NCBI RefSeq assembly: GCF_000239815.1
Contig: NZ_CAFK01000257.1
Span: 1 to 64,000, forward strand
Length of the DNA: 64,000 nucleotides
Source: Bradyrhizobium sp. STM 3843
Lineage (GTDB): Bacteria > Pseudomonadota > Alphaproteobacteria > Rhizobiales > Xanthobacteraceae
Reading direction: 5' to 3'
Below, one piece after another: positions 41,109 through 49,862 of the stretch (within the stretch, counting starts at the first letter, position 1; the number at the start of each line of letters is the position of its first letter). The position numbers and the translations under genes are program-made. The notes beneath the pieces are model-generated. The model was given only the letters and a program-made list of their open reading frames with translations, was not told the DNA's origin and made no database searches.

Positions 41109-42380
41109 GCGAGACCGTGACAACTCCGGCCAAGGGCGACCGCACCAATCTGTCGATCGATCCGCAGCGGCTGTGGGACAGCCTGATGGAAACGGCGCGG
41201 TTCGGCGGCACGGCGAAAGGCGGCATCTGCCGGCTCACGCTGTCCGATGACGACCGCAAGGTCCGTGACTGGTTGAAGCGCGCCTGCGAGGCGATCGGCT
41301 GCACGGTCACCGTCGATGATTGCGGCAACATGTTCGCGCGCCGTCCCGGCAAGCGCACCGACCTGCCGCCGATCTGCATGGGTTCGCACCTCGATACGCA
41401 ACCCACCGGCGGCAAGTTCGACGGTGTGCTGGGCGTGCTCGGTGCGTTTGGAAGTGATGCGCACCTTGCACGCGACAGGCTACGAGACCAACGCGCCGCT
41501 CGAGATCATCAACTGGACCAACGAGGAGGGCTCGCGCTTCGCGCCGGCGATGCTGGCCTCTGGCGTGTTCGCCGGCGCCTTCACGCGTGAGTTCGCCTAT
41601 TCGCGCCGCGACCGCGACGGCAAGGCGTTCGAGGCCGAGCTGACCCGTATCGGCTACAAGGGGAGCGAGCCGGTGGGACAGCGCAAGATCGGCGCGATGT
41701 TCGAGCTGCACATCGAGCAGGGGCCGATCCTGGAAGCGGAAGGCAAGACCATCGGGGTCGTCACCGGCGTGCAGGGCATGCGCTGGTACGAGGTCACAGT
41801 GGCTGGTCAGGCTGCGCACACCGGCGCGACGCCGATGCATCTGCGCAAGAACGCGCTGCTCGGCGCGTCGCGCATGGTCGAGCAGATCCACGCGATCGCG
41901 ATCAAGCATTCACCCGATGCCGTCGGCACCGTGGGGCTGATGGAGGTGCGGCCCAACTCGCGCAACGTGGTGCCGGGCGAGGTGTTCTTCTGCGTCGACT
42001 TCCGGCATCCCGATGAAGCTGTGCTGGAGACGATGGAGCAGGAGTTCCGCGCTGCGCTGAAGGACACGATCGAGCCGCTCGGGCTGACCTATGAAGAGAA
42101 GCGCATCTGGGACAGTCCGGCGGTGCGCTTCGATACGGAGATGATTGGCTGCGTGCGCGGCGGCGCCGAGAAGGCCGGCTATCTCACCCGCGACATGGTG
42201 TCCGGCGCGGGCCGCGACGCCGCCTATATCGCGCGCGTCGCACCGACCACCATGATCTTCGTTCCCTGCGCCGGCGGCGTCAGCCACAACGAATCCGAAT
42301 CCACCTCGTTTGACGAGTGCGGCAGCGGCGCGCAGGTGCTGCTTGAAGCCGTGCTCGCCTATGACCGGCGCTTCGGTTGA
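41105..42380 (+). pseudogene. beta-ureidopropionase / N-carbamoyl amino acid hydrolase (M20 family), frameshifted
   Basis: The gene starts at ATG 41105, coupled to hydA. The first 113 codons read through GSHLDTQPTGGKFDGVLGVLGA. The frame then shifts: the rest (LEVMRTLHATGYETNAPLEI, NWTNEEGSRFAP, HIEQGP, SHNESES) continues one base later to 42380. The break is one extra T in GCGTTTGGAAG at 41446-41448. Together the parts give about 425 residues, a full-length amidase/hydantoinase/carbamoylase, with zinc ligands split across the break. It should release beta-alanine, CO2 and ammonia. It may be a real inactivation or a sequencing error. Confidence 0.83.
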
Positions 42381-42400
42381 GGACGAGTCCCAGCTCTCGA

Positions 42401-42668
42401 TCAGCGAATGGCAGCGGCGCCTGTATTGCGCCCCGTCCGCGCATTGTGGACGAACCGGCCGAAACGCAAGGCGAGTGTCGGTAGCACCAGCAGGTTCAGC
42501 GCCATCGACGTCGACAGACCGCCGAGGATGACGACGGCCATGGGGCGGCCCTCGATGTCCCGGCCAGGCTCGCCCGCGCCGAGCGCGAGCGGCAGCAGCC
42601 CGAGGTTGGTCAGGAGCGAGGTCATGAGGATCGGCAACAGACGGTCGGCGGGGCCGCCCAGCATGTCC
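42401..42668 (-). pseudogene. 3' fragment of a CzcA/CusA-type RND efflux gene
   Basis: Only the last 85 or so codons remain: DRLLPILMTSLLTNLGLLPLAL, GEPGRDIEGRPMAVVILGGL, STSMALNLLVLPTLALRFGRF. This is the conserved final membrane segment of heavy-metal RND pumps. The 5' end is cut near 42668, where sequence of a different, oppositely oriented gene begins. Confidence 0.75.
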
Positions 42669-42714
42669 GGTGGCGACTGCTGCTGGATGTCGATCGCGCC
42701 CCCAAGACCTCGCC

Positions 42715-43089
42715 GAGTCCGCCGCCCCGCAGGGCGGGGGCGAGTCGATCCTGGTTGTCGAGGATGATCCGTTGGTCCGCCGCAACGTCGTCGTTCAACT
42801 CGAGAGTCTCGGGTACACGGTGATCGCGGCCGGCAATGCCGTTGAAGCGCTGGAATTGGCGGATCGGGGTGTTCCATTCGATCTCCTGTTCACGGACGTG
42901 ATCATGCCTGGCGGCCTGAACGGACGGCAACTTGTCACCGAAATTCTCAAGCGTCGGCCCGGCGTTCCCGTCCTCTACACATCGGGATATCCGCGGAACA
43001 CCATCATTCACCAGGGTCGGCTCAATCCGGACGTTGCCGTTCTCAGCAAGCCGTACCGGAAATCGGATCTTGCGCGGATGATCCGCTAA
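42715..43089 (+). pseudogene. receiver-domain fragment, probably the C-terminus of a hybrid histidine kinase
   Basis: A complete receiver domain: ESILVVEDDPLVRRNVVVQL, LFTDVIMPGGLNGRQLV with the phosphoacceptor Asp, and VLSKPYRKSDLARMIR. The short irregular leader before it, and the lack of a ribosome-binding site, suggest it is the 3' end of a hybrid kinase. Its 5' end is lost at the same place as the RND fragment. A free-standing receiver starting at ATG 42670 cannot be excluded. Confidence 0.6.
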
Positions 43090-43231
43090 GTCATCGCGGC
43101 GCGCACAGATGCGTAGGCGGCTGCGAACTGGTGCGCCTGACGCAGGGCGTGAAAAGCACCTAGAGGCGGAAAATGCACGCTGAACCTAGCCCATGCCCGT
43201 AGTATTGAAATCGCAACAAATGCGACTGCCG

Positions 43232-43245
43232 CTCCGAGCGCACCA
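43232..43245 (+). repeat. internal attachment-core copy
   Basis: CTCCGAGCGCACCA is identical to the last 14 bases of tRNA-Leu. The preceding 100 bases resemble those before the far copy at 48636. It marks the right end of the 33-kb first segment. Confidence 0.6.
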
Positions 43246-43541
43246 AGGGGGCATAAGTCATTGATCCGAAGAAGATTCGCCAAGACTTATTCCCACATTG
43301 TTACCCGCGGCGAACGTTAGCGAGCAGATTTCCTTTTGCCTCGTGTGTCGTGCTCTTTCTTGCACTGTCGCAAGTTTGTTTGGACGACGCGCCCGCGTCT
43401 GAAAACCTCTATCTGCTCAGTTGGGGCCAAGGGCTTAGCCCAGCGTAGACATCGGCGGGTCGGAATTCTTGCGGTGGTTCCAGGTTTGATTAGCAAAGGC
43501 TCTACCGCCAGACATTGAGGCCTGCCGGCGTCATGCCGGCA
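43246..43541. other. short segment between two attachment-core copies
   Basis: About 300 bases. A minus-strand frame ending at 43317 (VFRRGRVVQTNLRQCKKEHD, then TRGKRKSAR) lies where an integrase tail would be expected, 71 bases from the core, but I do not recognise the family. TGCCGGC-5-GCCGGCA (43523-43541) is a hairpin directly beside the next core. Confidence 0.4.
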
Positions 43542-43556
43542 CCTCCGAGCGCGCCA
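43542..43556 (+). repeat. internal attachment-core copy, one mismatch
   Basis: CCTCCGAGCGCGCCA differs from the tRNA end by one base (A to G). GACATTGAGGCC upstream matches the arm seen before the far copy (GGCATTGAAAGTCC). It marks the left end of the 5.1-kb terminal segment. Confidence 0.5.
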
Positions 43557-43693
43557 AACCAACTTTGAAGCTTTGAAATCTCACTAAATTCCGAGTTGTT
43601 GGCCGCGGAATCCAACTGCTCCGTTCGGGCGCCCGGTGAGGCCATTTCCGAATCAAGGTAATGCAGTGATCAGCCCGAGTGCAGCGTCGCCGA

Positions 43694-44794
43694 TTACCAT
43701 TCCGTTCCTTGCCGACCATCCTTTTTGAAACGCGCCGGCGGTCTGTTCGCTTTGCGACGACGGCACTCGGATGATCGGAATTGCCTTGGGGTCGTTCCAG
43801 TCCACCGCCTGAATGCATTTGTCAAAGAACTAGTTTCCCGATAGCCCAGCAGCCACGCTATTTCGGAAACCGGCAACTCGTGGTCGCTCAAATATCGTTT
43901 GGCGAGAGCGGCCCTCAGTTTTTCTAGCATATCCGCGTAGGTAACGTCCTCGTCACGAAGTTTCCGCGATAGCGTTCGAGAACTCATACCAAGCTGGCGC
44001 GCGACTTCCGACGCATTGGCTCTGCCGTGAGGAAGGAGCTGCACTATTATTCGCTCCACGTTTGAACGAATGCTCGCGCGCTCTTTTGGCCGGGAAGCAA
44101 GGGCTTCGTCCGCGTATCGTCGCAGCAACTTGTTTAGATAATTGTCGCGTCCCACAATCGGAAGCGATGCCGCGGATAGCGGAAAGGTGATCTCGTCAGC
44201 ATCAGCGCCAAATTCAACATCAGCCCCAAAAAAGATTTTGAATTCCACCGGCGGCTCATCGCGAAAATGCCTGACTCTCAATTTGTGTGGGGTCAGCGTG
44301 TTGTCTGTCATCTGTCGGCAGATTCGCACCAGCGTAACCAGCCAGAACTCAAAGTGATGCCGGTCCGACGATCGGTCAACACTTATGTAATCGAGACCGA
44401 TGGTCGCCGTTCGACCCAAGCTGAAACGCAGGCGCACACCTTCATTGTTGATTTTGCTGTAGCGCTCGCAGTTGCGGAGAGCATCCGCAAGATCCGCAGA
44501 GGACGCCATCACATAGTAAACCAGACCGAGCTCGCGCAGGTCGAAGTCATGTGCCAGGTGAAATCCGAAGAATTCGTCCTGAAGCTCACGGGCGGCTATT
44601 TCCAGAACTTTGATCTCGGTGCGCACCTCAAGCCGAGTACCCGGGTCATCGGCCTCCTGGACGGTCAGTCCGGCGCCCGACATCACGGGCCTGGGGTCTT
44701 TGCCTAACTTGCGCAGCTGGGCCAATGCTAGGCGAGCGATCCCTCCAGTGGCGCTCGGTATCCTGCCGAAACTTCTGGGTGTGACGGGGTGCAT
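43694..44794 (-). CDS. AraC-family regulator (Arabinose_bd-type N-domain)
   Basis: 366 residues. The N-terminal domain (GGIARLALAQLRKLGKDPRPV, then FFGFHLAHDFDLRELGLVYYVMASS) is the arabinose-binding-like domain found in OruR/ArgR-type regulators. The C-terminus has the double HTH: ANASEVARQLGMSSRTLSRKL, then LPVSEIAWLLGYRETSSLTNAFRRWTGTTPRQF. ATG 44794 follows TTGGGAG with good spacing. It lies alone in the terminal segment, divergent from the cyclase gene, which is its most plausible target. Confidence 0.85.
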   Translation of the reverse strand: MHPVTPRSFGRIPSATGGIARLALAQLRKLGKDPRPVMSGAGLTVQEADDPGTRLEVRTEIKVLEIAARELQDEFFGFHLAHDFDLRELGLVYYVMASSADLADALRNCERYSKINNEGVRLRFSLGRTATIGLDYISVDRSSDRHHFEFWLVTLVRICRQMTDNTLTPHKLRVRHFRDEPPVEFKIFFGADVEFGADADEITFPLSAASLPIVGRDNYLNKLLRRYADEALASRPKERASIRSNVERIIVQLLPHGRANASEVARQLGMSSRTLSRKLRDEDVTYADMLEKLRAALAKRYLSDHELPVSEIAWLLGYRETSSLTNAFRRWTGTTPRQFRSSECRRRKANRPPARFKKDGRQGTEW

Positions 44795-45156
44795 GTCTCC
44801 CAACCGGTCCAATCAGGGCTACGACGCCAAAAGCCAAAATCATTGGCTCGCAATCACAAGATTTTCTCTTTAGCGCGTCCTAAAAATCACCCTGATTTTT
44901 TCCGGGCCGGTTTGCGCCCTATTGATTTGGGTCAAGAAAGCCCGAAAACGCTGATAGGCCAATTGCCAATCCACGCTCCTGAAGATGCTGGCTATTGTCT
45001 GCGGCAGCAGGACGGCGAACATGATTGTTAATCAAGAGATGGCGGCTGCGGCGCGCCAAGTCGACCGCTCAGGATTCGGGAATCTGCCTGCAAATCCCGA
45101 ACTTGAATGTACGGGCGCTTGCATCCACGACCTCGCGCGACGGGAGGCGTAACGCA
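44795..45156. other. divergent control region between AraC and cyclase genes
   Basis: 362 bases with an A/T-rich stretch around 44855-44910, in contrast to the GC-rich surroundings. No coding frame is supported. It must hold both promoters, but I cannot fix boxes confidently. Confidence 0.4.
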
Positions 45157-48100
45157 ATGCCGTCGATCAGAGAGTGGCTAGCTTCGCTCGGACAGTCCGA
45201 GTATGCGGACCGCTTTGCAGAACACCGTATTGACTTTTCGATCCTTCAGGACCTCACGGACAAGGATCTCAAGCAGGATCTTGGCATCATACCTCTTGGA
45301 GATCGCCGGAAATTGCTCCGAGCGATTGCCGAACTTGCCGGAGCCGCCCCCATCACACCAAAACATGCGCCTGGGTCAGAACCGGGCCAGCGGGACGAAG
45401 CCGAGCGCCGGCAAGTCACGGTGATGTTCGCTGATCTGGTCGGTTCGACCGCGCTCGCCGCCGGCATGGATCCCGAGGATTTGCGAGAGGTCATTTCGGC
45501 TTACCAGAAATGCGTCGCCGACGCCGTGCACCACTTCGGCGGGTTCGTCGCCCGATGTGTGGGGGATGGTGTCCTCGTGTACTTCGGTTATCCGTACGCC
45601 CATGAGGACGACGCCGAGCGTGCTGTGCGGGCTGGGCTTGATCTGGTTACGGTCGTTGCGGGCCTCAGGACGCCTGCGCGTCAGCAAGTCCGGGTCGGCA
45701 TTGCGACCGGAGTGGTTGTTGTCGGGCACCTGATCCCATCGGGTGAGGCGGAGGAGCGGGGCATGGTAGGCGAGACGCCGAATCTTGCGGCGCGCCTGCA
45801 AAGCATCGCCGAACCGGACACGGTCGTCATCGCCGAAAGCACGCGAAGGCTTCTCGGCAGTTTCTTTCAGCTCGATGACCTCGGGATAAGGAGCCTCAAA
45901 GGTATCGCCGGGCCGGTGCGGGCGTGGGCGGTGTTGCGGGCGAGTTCCGTGACAAGCCGCTTCGAGGCCCTGCACGCGACTGGCTTGACCGCCCTCGTCG
46001 GACGCGAACAAGAAATTGAATTGCTACGGCGGTGCTTCTTCAAGGCAACGGACGGCGAAGGCCAAGTCGTACTACTCTCTGGCGAAGCCGGTATCGGGAA
46101 ATCACGACTCATGAGCGCGTTTGCGGGACTTCTTGCTGGCGAGCCCCACATACGCCTGCGCTTTTCCTGCTCCCCACAACACGCTGACAGCCCGCTTTAC
46201 CCGATCATGGACCAGATCGAACGTGCCGCCGGACTGGCGCGCGAGGACACCCCGAGCACGAAACTCGATAAACTCGATGGATTACTCAAACAGACCTCGA
46301 CATCGACGCAAGACGCCGCACTCTTTGCCGTAATGCTATCGCTCCCACACGACCCACGCTTTCCCGTGGTCGAGCTCACTCCGCAGCAGCGCCGGCAAGG
46401 AACGCTGCAAGCACTCACCCGGCAAGTGGAGGCTTTGGCCCGCTCCTGTCCGGTGCTGATGGTTTTCGAGGATGCGCATTGGGCCGACCCCACCAGCCTG
46501 GAATTGCTGGGTCGGGTGGTAGACCGGATTGAAGCACTAAACGTGTTGTTGATCGTAACCTTCCGGCCGGAATTCAAGCCCGGCTGGGTAGGTAAGCCGC
46601 ACGTGACCTCCCTCAGTCTCAATCGGCTGGCGCGCCCCGAGGTCGGCGCCATTATCGACCACATCGTCGGAAACAAGGCGCTGCCGGTGGACATACGGCA
46701 GGAAATCATCGAGCGCACGGACGGCATCCCCCTGTTCGTGGAAGAGATGACGAAGGCGGTATTGGAAGCGGAGAGCGAAAGCGAAGCACGGCGGACCGCC
46801 GCCCTGGTTCCTTCGCCGGCATTGGCGGTCCCCGCAAGCCTGTACGCATCCTTGATGGCACGGCTCGACCGGCTCGGCCCCGCCAAGGAGTTGGCGCAGA
46901 TCGGGGCGGCGATTGGACGCGAGTTCTCCCATCCCCTGCTGGCGGCGGTCGCGCACAAGCCGGAGGCGGAACTGCAAGCGGCGCTTGAGCGTCTCATTTC
47001 GGCTGGTTTGCTACTCCGGCGCGGTGGCGTGCCGTACCCAACCTACTATTTCAAACATGTGCTGGTACGGGACGCGGCTTACAGCACGCTGCTGCGCGAG
47101 CCAAGATATGCGCTCCATGCCAGAATCGCCGAGACCCTCGAAAGTCACTTCACCGATATCTCCGAGAATCGACCCGAGCTGATTGCCCATCATTACCGCG
47201 AGGCGGGCGATGTGGCAAAGGCGGTTGCCTATTTGTCCGCCGCCGGGGACCGCGCGCTGTCGGACTCGGCGTTGAAGGAGGCGTACGAGCACATCACTCA
47301 GGCTCTGCAGCTGATTTCCGCATTGCCCGACAATGACATCCGACGGCGTGGGGAGTTGAAGCTGCAGACTGCGCTCGCCCGAACGCTGCAAGAACAGAAG
47401 GGCTACGCCGACCGACAAGTGGGTGAGGCCTACATCAAGGCGAGCGAGTTCTCGAAACGCTTGGGCGATGCAGGAATGCATCTCGCGGCGCTCTATGGGC
47501 TCTGGGCGTATCATTACCTCAGTGGCCAACCCGCCGCGATGCTGGAGCAGGCCAATGAATTCCTGGCCTTCGCCGAACGCGAAGGCGAAACGGGCCCGAT
47601 CATGGTCGGGTACCGACTGGTCGGAACTTCCCGTCTGATCAACGGATACATCGCGGGCGCGAGCGACGCACTGTATCAGGCGCTCGTGCGCTACGATCCC
47701 GACATGCACGACGCCGCCTCGCCGGTCGGGCGAAGCCTACGCGCGCGCTTCGGCCACGATGTGGGCGTGACGATGTACTCGTATCGATCATGGGCGCTTT
47801 GGCTCTCCGGCCAGCCCGCGGACGCGGAGAAGGCTGCGGAAAGTGAGTTGGAACGAGGTCAGGCGCTGGAGCGCGACGATCAGTCACGTCTCTATGCGCT
47901 ATGGCATGCCGGGATCACCTACGTGCTGCTGCGCAATGTGGACAAGGCGGCAGAGATCGGAAGTAAACTGACCGAACTCGCCAATGATCGCCAGCTTCGG
48001 TATTGGCAGGCACTCGCCGACTTTTTGTGCGGCTGGTGCGCCATGCGCGCAGGCCGAGCGGGAGATGCGGTCGGGCTGCTGCAAGAGGGGCTGCAGCTTT

Positions 48101-48543
48101 GGGCGCAAACGGGCTCACGGATATTTCGCCCGATTTGCCTGGCGTTCCTCGCCGAGGCCTATGCCGCAGACAAGCCGGACCTGGCTCATCGCACGTTCGA
48201 GGAGGCGCTTCGGACTGCGAGCGAAACTGGCGAGCGATGGGCTCAACCGGAAATTCATCGCTTATTCGCCGATCTCCTTATCCGCGGTGGATCGAGCGCC
48301 GAGGCGGTCGCCCATTACGAACAGGCGATCGCCGTCGCCCGCGAGCAGGGATCGCGATCGTTCGAACTGCGCGCGACAACGAGCCTCGCTCGTGTCTTGT
48401 CCGATCAGGGTCGGCACGCGGAGGCATATGATCGCCTGCTGAACATCTATCGGTTCTTTGACGCAGGGCGGGATGCGGCGGACTTGGTCGATGCGAAGGC
48501 CCTGCTCGATGGGTTGTCGTCCTCGCCGCAGCCCGGGCAATAA
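45157..48543 (+). CDS. SAM-domain class III adenylate/guanylate cyclase fused to AAA ATPase and TPR region
   Basis: 1128 residues. An N-terminal SAM domain (IREWLASLGQSEYADRFAEH, then ILQDLTDKDLKQDLGI) comes first. A class III cyclase domain follows at about 85-260, with the metal Asp residues in VMFADLVGSTALA and GDGVLVYFGYPYAHEDD. A STAND-type ATPase comes next, with Walker A LSGEAGIGKSRL near residue 310 and the acidic VFEDAHWADPTSLELL. The C-terminal 450 residues are helical TPR-like repeats. The arrangement is common in Bradyrhizobium as a multi-domain signalling protein. GGGAGG precedes ATG 45157; upstream codons are not protein-like. Confidence 0.9.
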   Translation: MPSIREWLASLGQSEYADRFAEHRIDFSILQDLTDKDLKQDLGIIPLGDRRKLLRAIAELAGAAPITPKHAPGSEPGQRDEAERRQVTVMFADLVGSTALAAGMDPEDLREVISAYQKCVADAVHHFGGFVARCVGDGVLVYFGYPYAHEDDAERAVRAGLDLVTVVAGLRTPARQQVRVGIATGVVVVGHLIPSGEAEERGMVGETPNLAARLQSIAEPDTVVIAESTRRLLGSFFQLDDLGIRSLKGIAGPVRAWAVLRASSVTSRFEALHATGLTALVGREQEIELLRRCFFKATDGEGQVVLLSGEAGIGKSRLMSAFAGLLAGEPHIRLRFSCSPQHADSPLYPIMDQIERAAGLAREDTPSTKLDKLDGLLKQTSTSTQDAALFAVMLSLPHDPRFPVVELTPQQRRQGTLQALTRQVEALARSCPVLMVFEDAHWADPTSLELLGRVVDRIEALNVLLIVTFRPEFKPGWVGKPHVTSLSLNRLARPEVGAIIDHIVGNKALPVDIRQEIIERTDGIPLFVEEMTKAVLEAESESEARRTAALVPSPALAVPASLYASLMARLDRLGPAKELAQIGAAIGREFSHPLLAAVAHKPEAELQAALERLISAGLLLRRGGVPYPTYYFKHVLVRDAAYSTLLREPRYALHARIAETLESHFTDISENRPELIAHHYREAGDVAKAVAYLSAAGDRALSDSALKEAYEHITQALQLISALPDNDIRRRGELKLQTALARTLQEQKGYADRQVGEAYIKASEFSKRLGDAGMHLAALYGLWAYHYLSGQPAAMLEQANEFLAFAEREGETGPIMVGYRLVGTSRLINGYIAGASDALYQALVRYDPDMHDAASPVGRSLRARFGHDVGVTMYSYRSWALWLSGQPADAEKAAESELERGQALERDDQSRLYALWHAGITYVLLRNVDKAAEIGSKLTELANDRQLRYWQALADFLCGWCAMRAGRAGDAVGLLQEGLQLWAQTGSRIFRPICLAFLAEAYAADKPDLAHRTFEEALRTASETGERWAQPEIHRLFADLLIRGGSSAEAVAHYEQAIAVAREQGSRSFELRATTSLARVLSDQGRHAEAYDRLLNIYRFFDAGRDAADLVDAKALLDGLSSSPQPGQ

Positions 48544-48635
48544 CGTGCTAGCTGCTGAAAAGCACCCTAGGGGGGAAATGCAATTCGCGGACTTGCCTTG
48601 CTCTCCGAGGCATTGAAAGTCCAAACACTTCCCCG

Positions 48636-48651
48636 CCCTCCGAGCGCACCA
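48636..48651 (+). repeat. attachment-site core, right copy
   Basis: CCCTCCGAGCGCACCA is identical to the 3' 16 bases of tRNA-Leu (10222-10237), in the same orientation. The DNA just beyond it (TTTTTTTCCGGAAATTACT, then ATTACTGCTCCGTTC) resembles the DNA just beyond the tRNA (TTTTTTCCGAAAATTGCTAC, then GTTACTACTCTGTTC). Confidence 0.75.
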
Positions 48652-48697
48652 TTTCCTCACGTTTACCATTGAAATCCCTCAACTTTTTTTCCGGAAA

Positions 48698-49114
48698 TTA
48701 CTGATCGGTATTACTGCTCCGTTCCGGTCCGCCGACGAACACCTGCTCGCCAATGACCCCGGCAGCGCGTGCTGCCCGCAGACTCACGGCGAAGTCAGGA
48801 TGGATCGGCACCGACGCGACGGTGCGGCCCTGTCTCTTCTCAGCGGCGATCTGGAAAGCCATCTGCTTGATTATCTTCATCAGGTGCGGCGGTCCGAACC
48901 GGGAGGCGCCGCCGACACGCAACATCGTGTGCGCGAGAATATCGATCATAAGGCGCGCCTCGGTGCCGAGGGGCCAGCGATCCCGATAGGCCGCCAAGTC
49001 CTGATCGGTCCATGGGATCCAGCCGCCGCTCTCCCGGCTTGCTCGCGCCTTAGCCGATTTCAGGCCGATTGTCGGATCATCATCCTCGTCGAGAATATCG
49101 CGTTCTGAATCCAT
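48698..49114 (-). pseudogene. truncated tyrosine recombinase (integrase)
   Basis: The frame contains DDPTIGLKSAKARASRESGG followed by WIPWTDQDLAAYRDRWPLGTEARLMIDILAHTMLR. This is the inter-domain linker and the start of the catalytic domain of rhizobial phage-type integrases, including the first catalytic Arg. It then reads VASVPIHPDFAVSLRAARAAG and stops; the HxxR box and catalytic Tyr are missing, as is the N-terminal DNA-binding domain. It reads toward the attachment copy 46 bases away. Its ATG stands three bases after the SDR stop codon, which looks like a fusion joint. Confidence 0.7.
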
Positions 49115-49117
49115 GGC

Positions 49118-49852
49118 TCATCCGGCGAGAAACCCGCCATCCACGGCAACGACGGTGCCGGTCGCATATTGCGAGGCCGGCATGCAAAGGAAGGCGACCG
49201 CGCCGGCAATATCCTCCGGCTGTCCCCAGCGCTTGAAGGCGGTGCGGTCGGCGATGCGCTGATAATGCGCCAAGTCGGTGCGGCCGGCGGCGTTGATCGC
49301 GGTCTCGATATAGCCGGGCGCAACCGCGTTGACGCGGATGCCTTCCTCGGCCCATTTCAAGGCTAGCGCCTTGGTCAGCATCACGACGCCGCCCTTGCTG
49401 GCGCAATAGGCCGGAATGCGCGGCAGCGCCAAGGTCGCATTCATCGAGGCGATGTTGACGATCGAACCTTTGGCCTCCGCGAGCAGTGCGTGGAACGCCA
49501 TGCAGGTGCGGAATGTCCCGGTGAGATTGACGTCGATCACCTTCACGAATGTCTCGATCTCGAATTCCTTGTCGCGCGCGAGAATGCCGGCACAGTTGAC
49601 CAGCGCATCGACGCGCTTGTGAGTCCCGGCGAAGGACGTCACGGCCGCATCGTCGGTGACATCGAGCGTCACCAGCGTGAGGCCCGCGCGCGGCTGGAGC
49701 AGCGTGCGGGTAAGATCGGCTTCGTTGGCGCCGGTTGCAGTGACCGTCGCGCCGAGATCGCAAAACTGGTTGCTGATCGCAGCGCCGATGTCGCCGGCGC
49801 CGCCTATCACTACGGCATGAAAGCCGGGCGCGAGAGAAAAATTCGAACTCAT
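49118..49852 (-). CDS. SDR-family oxidoreductase, probably a sugar or polyol dehydrogenase
   Basis: 244 residues. The cofactor site is VVIGGAGDIGAAISNQFCDLG, where IGGAGDIG replaces the usual TGxxxGIG. NCAGILARD follows, then the catalytic Ser in NIASMNATLAL and Tyr and Lys in YCASKGG. The C-terminal VDGGFLAG is typical. It is transcribed after the LacI regulator on the minus strand (10-bp gap) and is divergent from the ABC transport operon. It probably oxidises the imported polyol or sugar. Confidence 0.85.
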   Translation of the reverse strand: MSSNFSLAPGFHAVVIGGAGDIGAAISNQFCDLGATVTATGANEADLTRTLLQPRAGLTLVTLDVTDDAAVTSFAGTHKRVDALVNCAGILARDKEFEIETFVKVIDVNLTGTFRTCMAFHALLAEAKGSIVNIASMNATLALPRIPAYCASKGGVVMLTKALALKWAEEGIRVNAVAPGYIETAINAAGRTDLAHYQRIADRTAFKRWGQPEDIAGAVAFLCMPASQYATGTVVAVDGGFLAG

Positions 49853-49862
49853 GGGGAGGATC

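Larger units (their letters stand above)
10222..48651. mobile_element. decayed composite integrative element inserted at tRNA-Leu
   Basis: The region is bounded by an exact 16-base direct repeat (CCCTCCGAGCGCACCA) that is the tRNA-Leu 3' end. Integrase-like and conjugation (trbI, DUF2274) remnants lie just inside the left end, and a truncated integrase lies just outside the right copy. Related core copies at 43232-43245 and 43542-43556 divide it into about 33 kb, 0.3 kb and 5.1 kb. The roughly 100 bases before 43245 and before 48651 are also alike (TGAAAAGCACC, then GGAAA, ATGCA, ATTGAAA). No complete integrase remains, so it is probably immobile. Whether all the metabolic cargo arrived with it is inference. 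Confidence 0.6.

Noticed and set aside
39606..41123. 505-codon minus-strand frame opposite dihydropyrimidinase
   Set aside because: It is antisense to an unmistakable metal-dependent hydrolase and has shadow-type composition.
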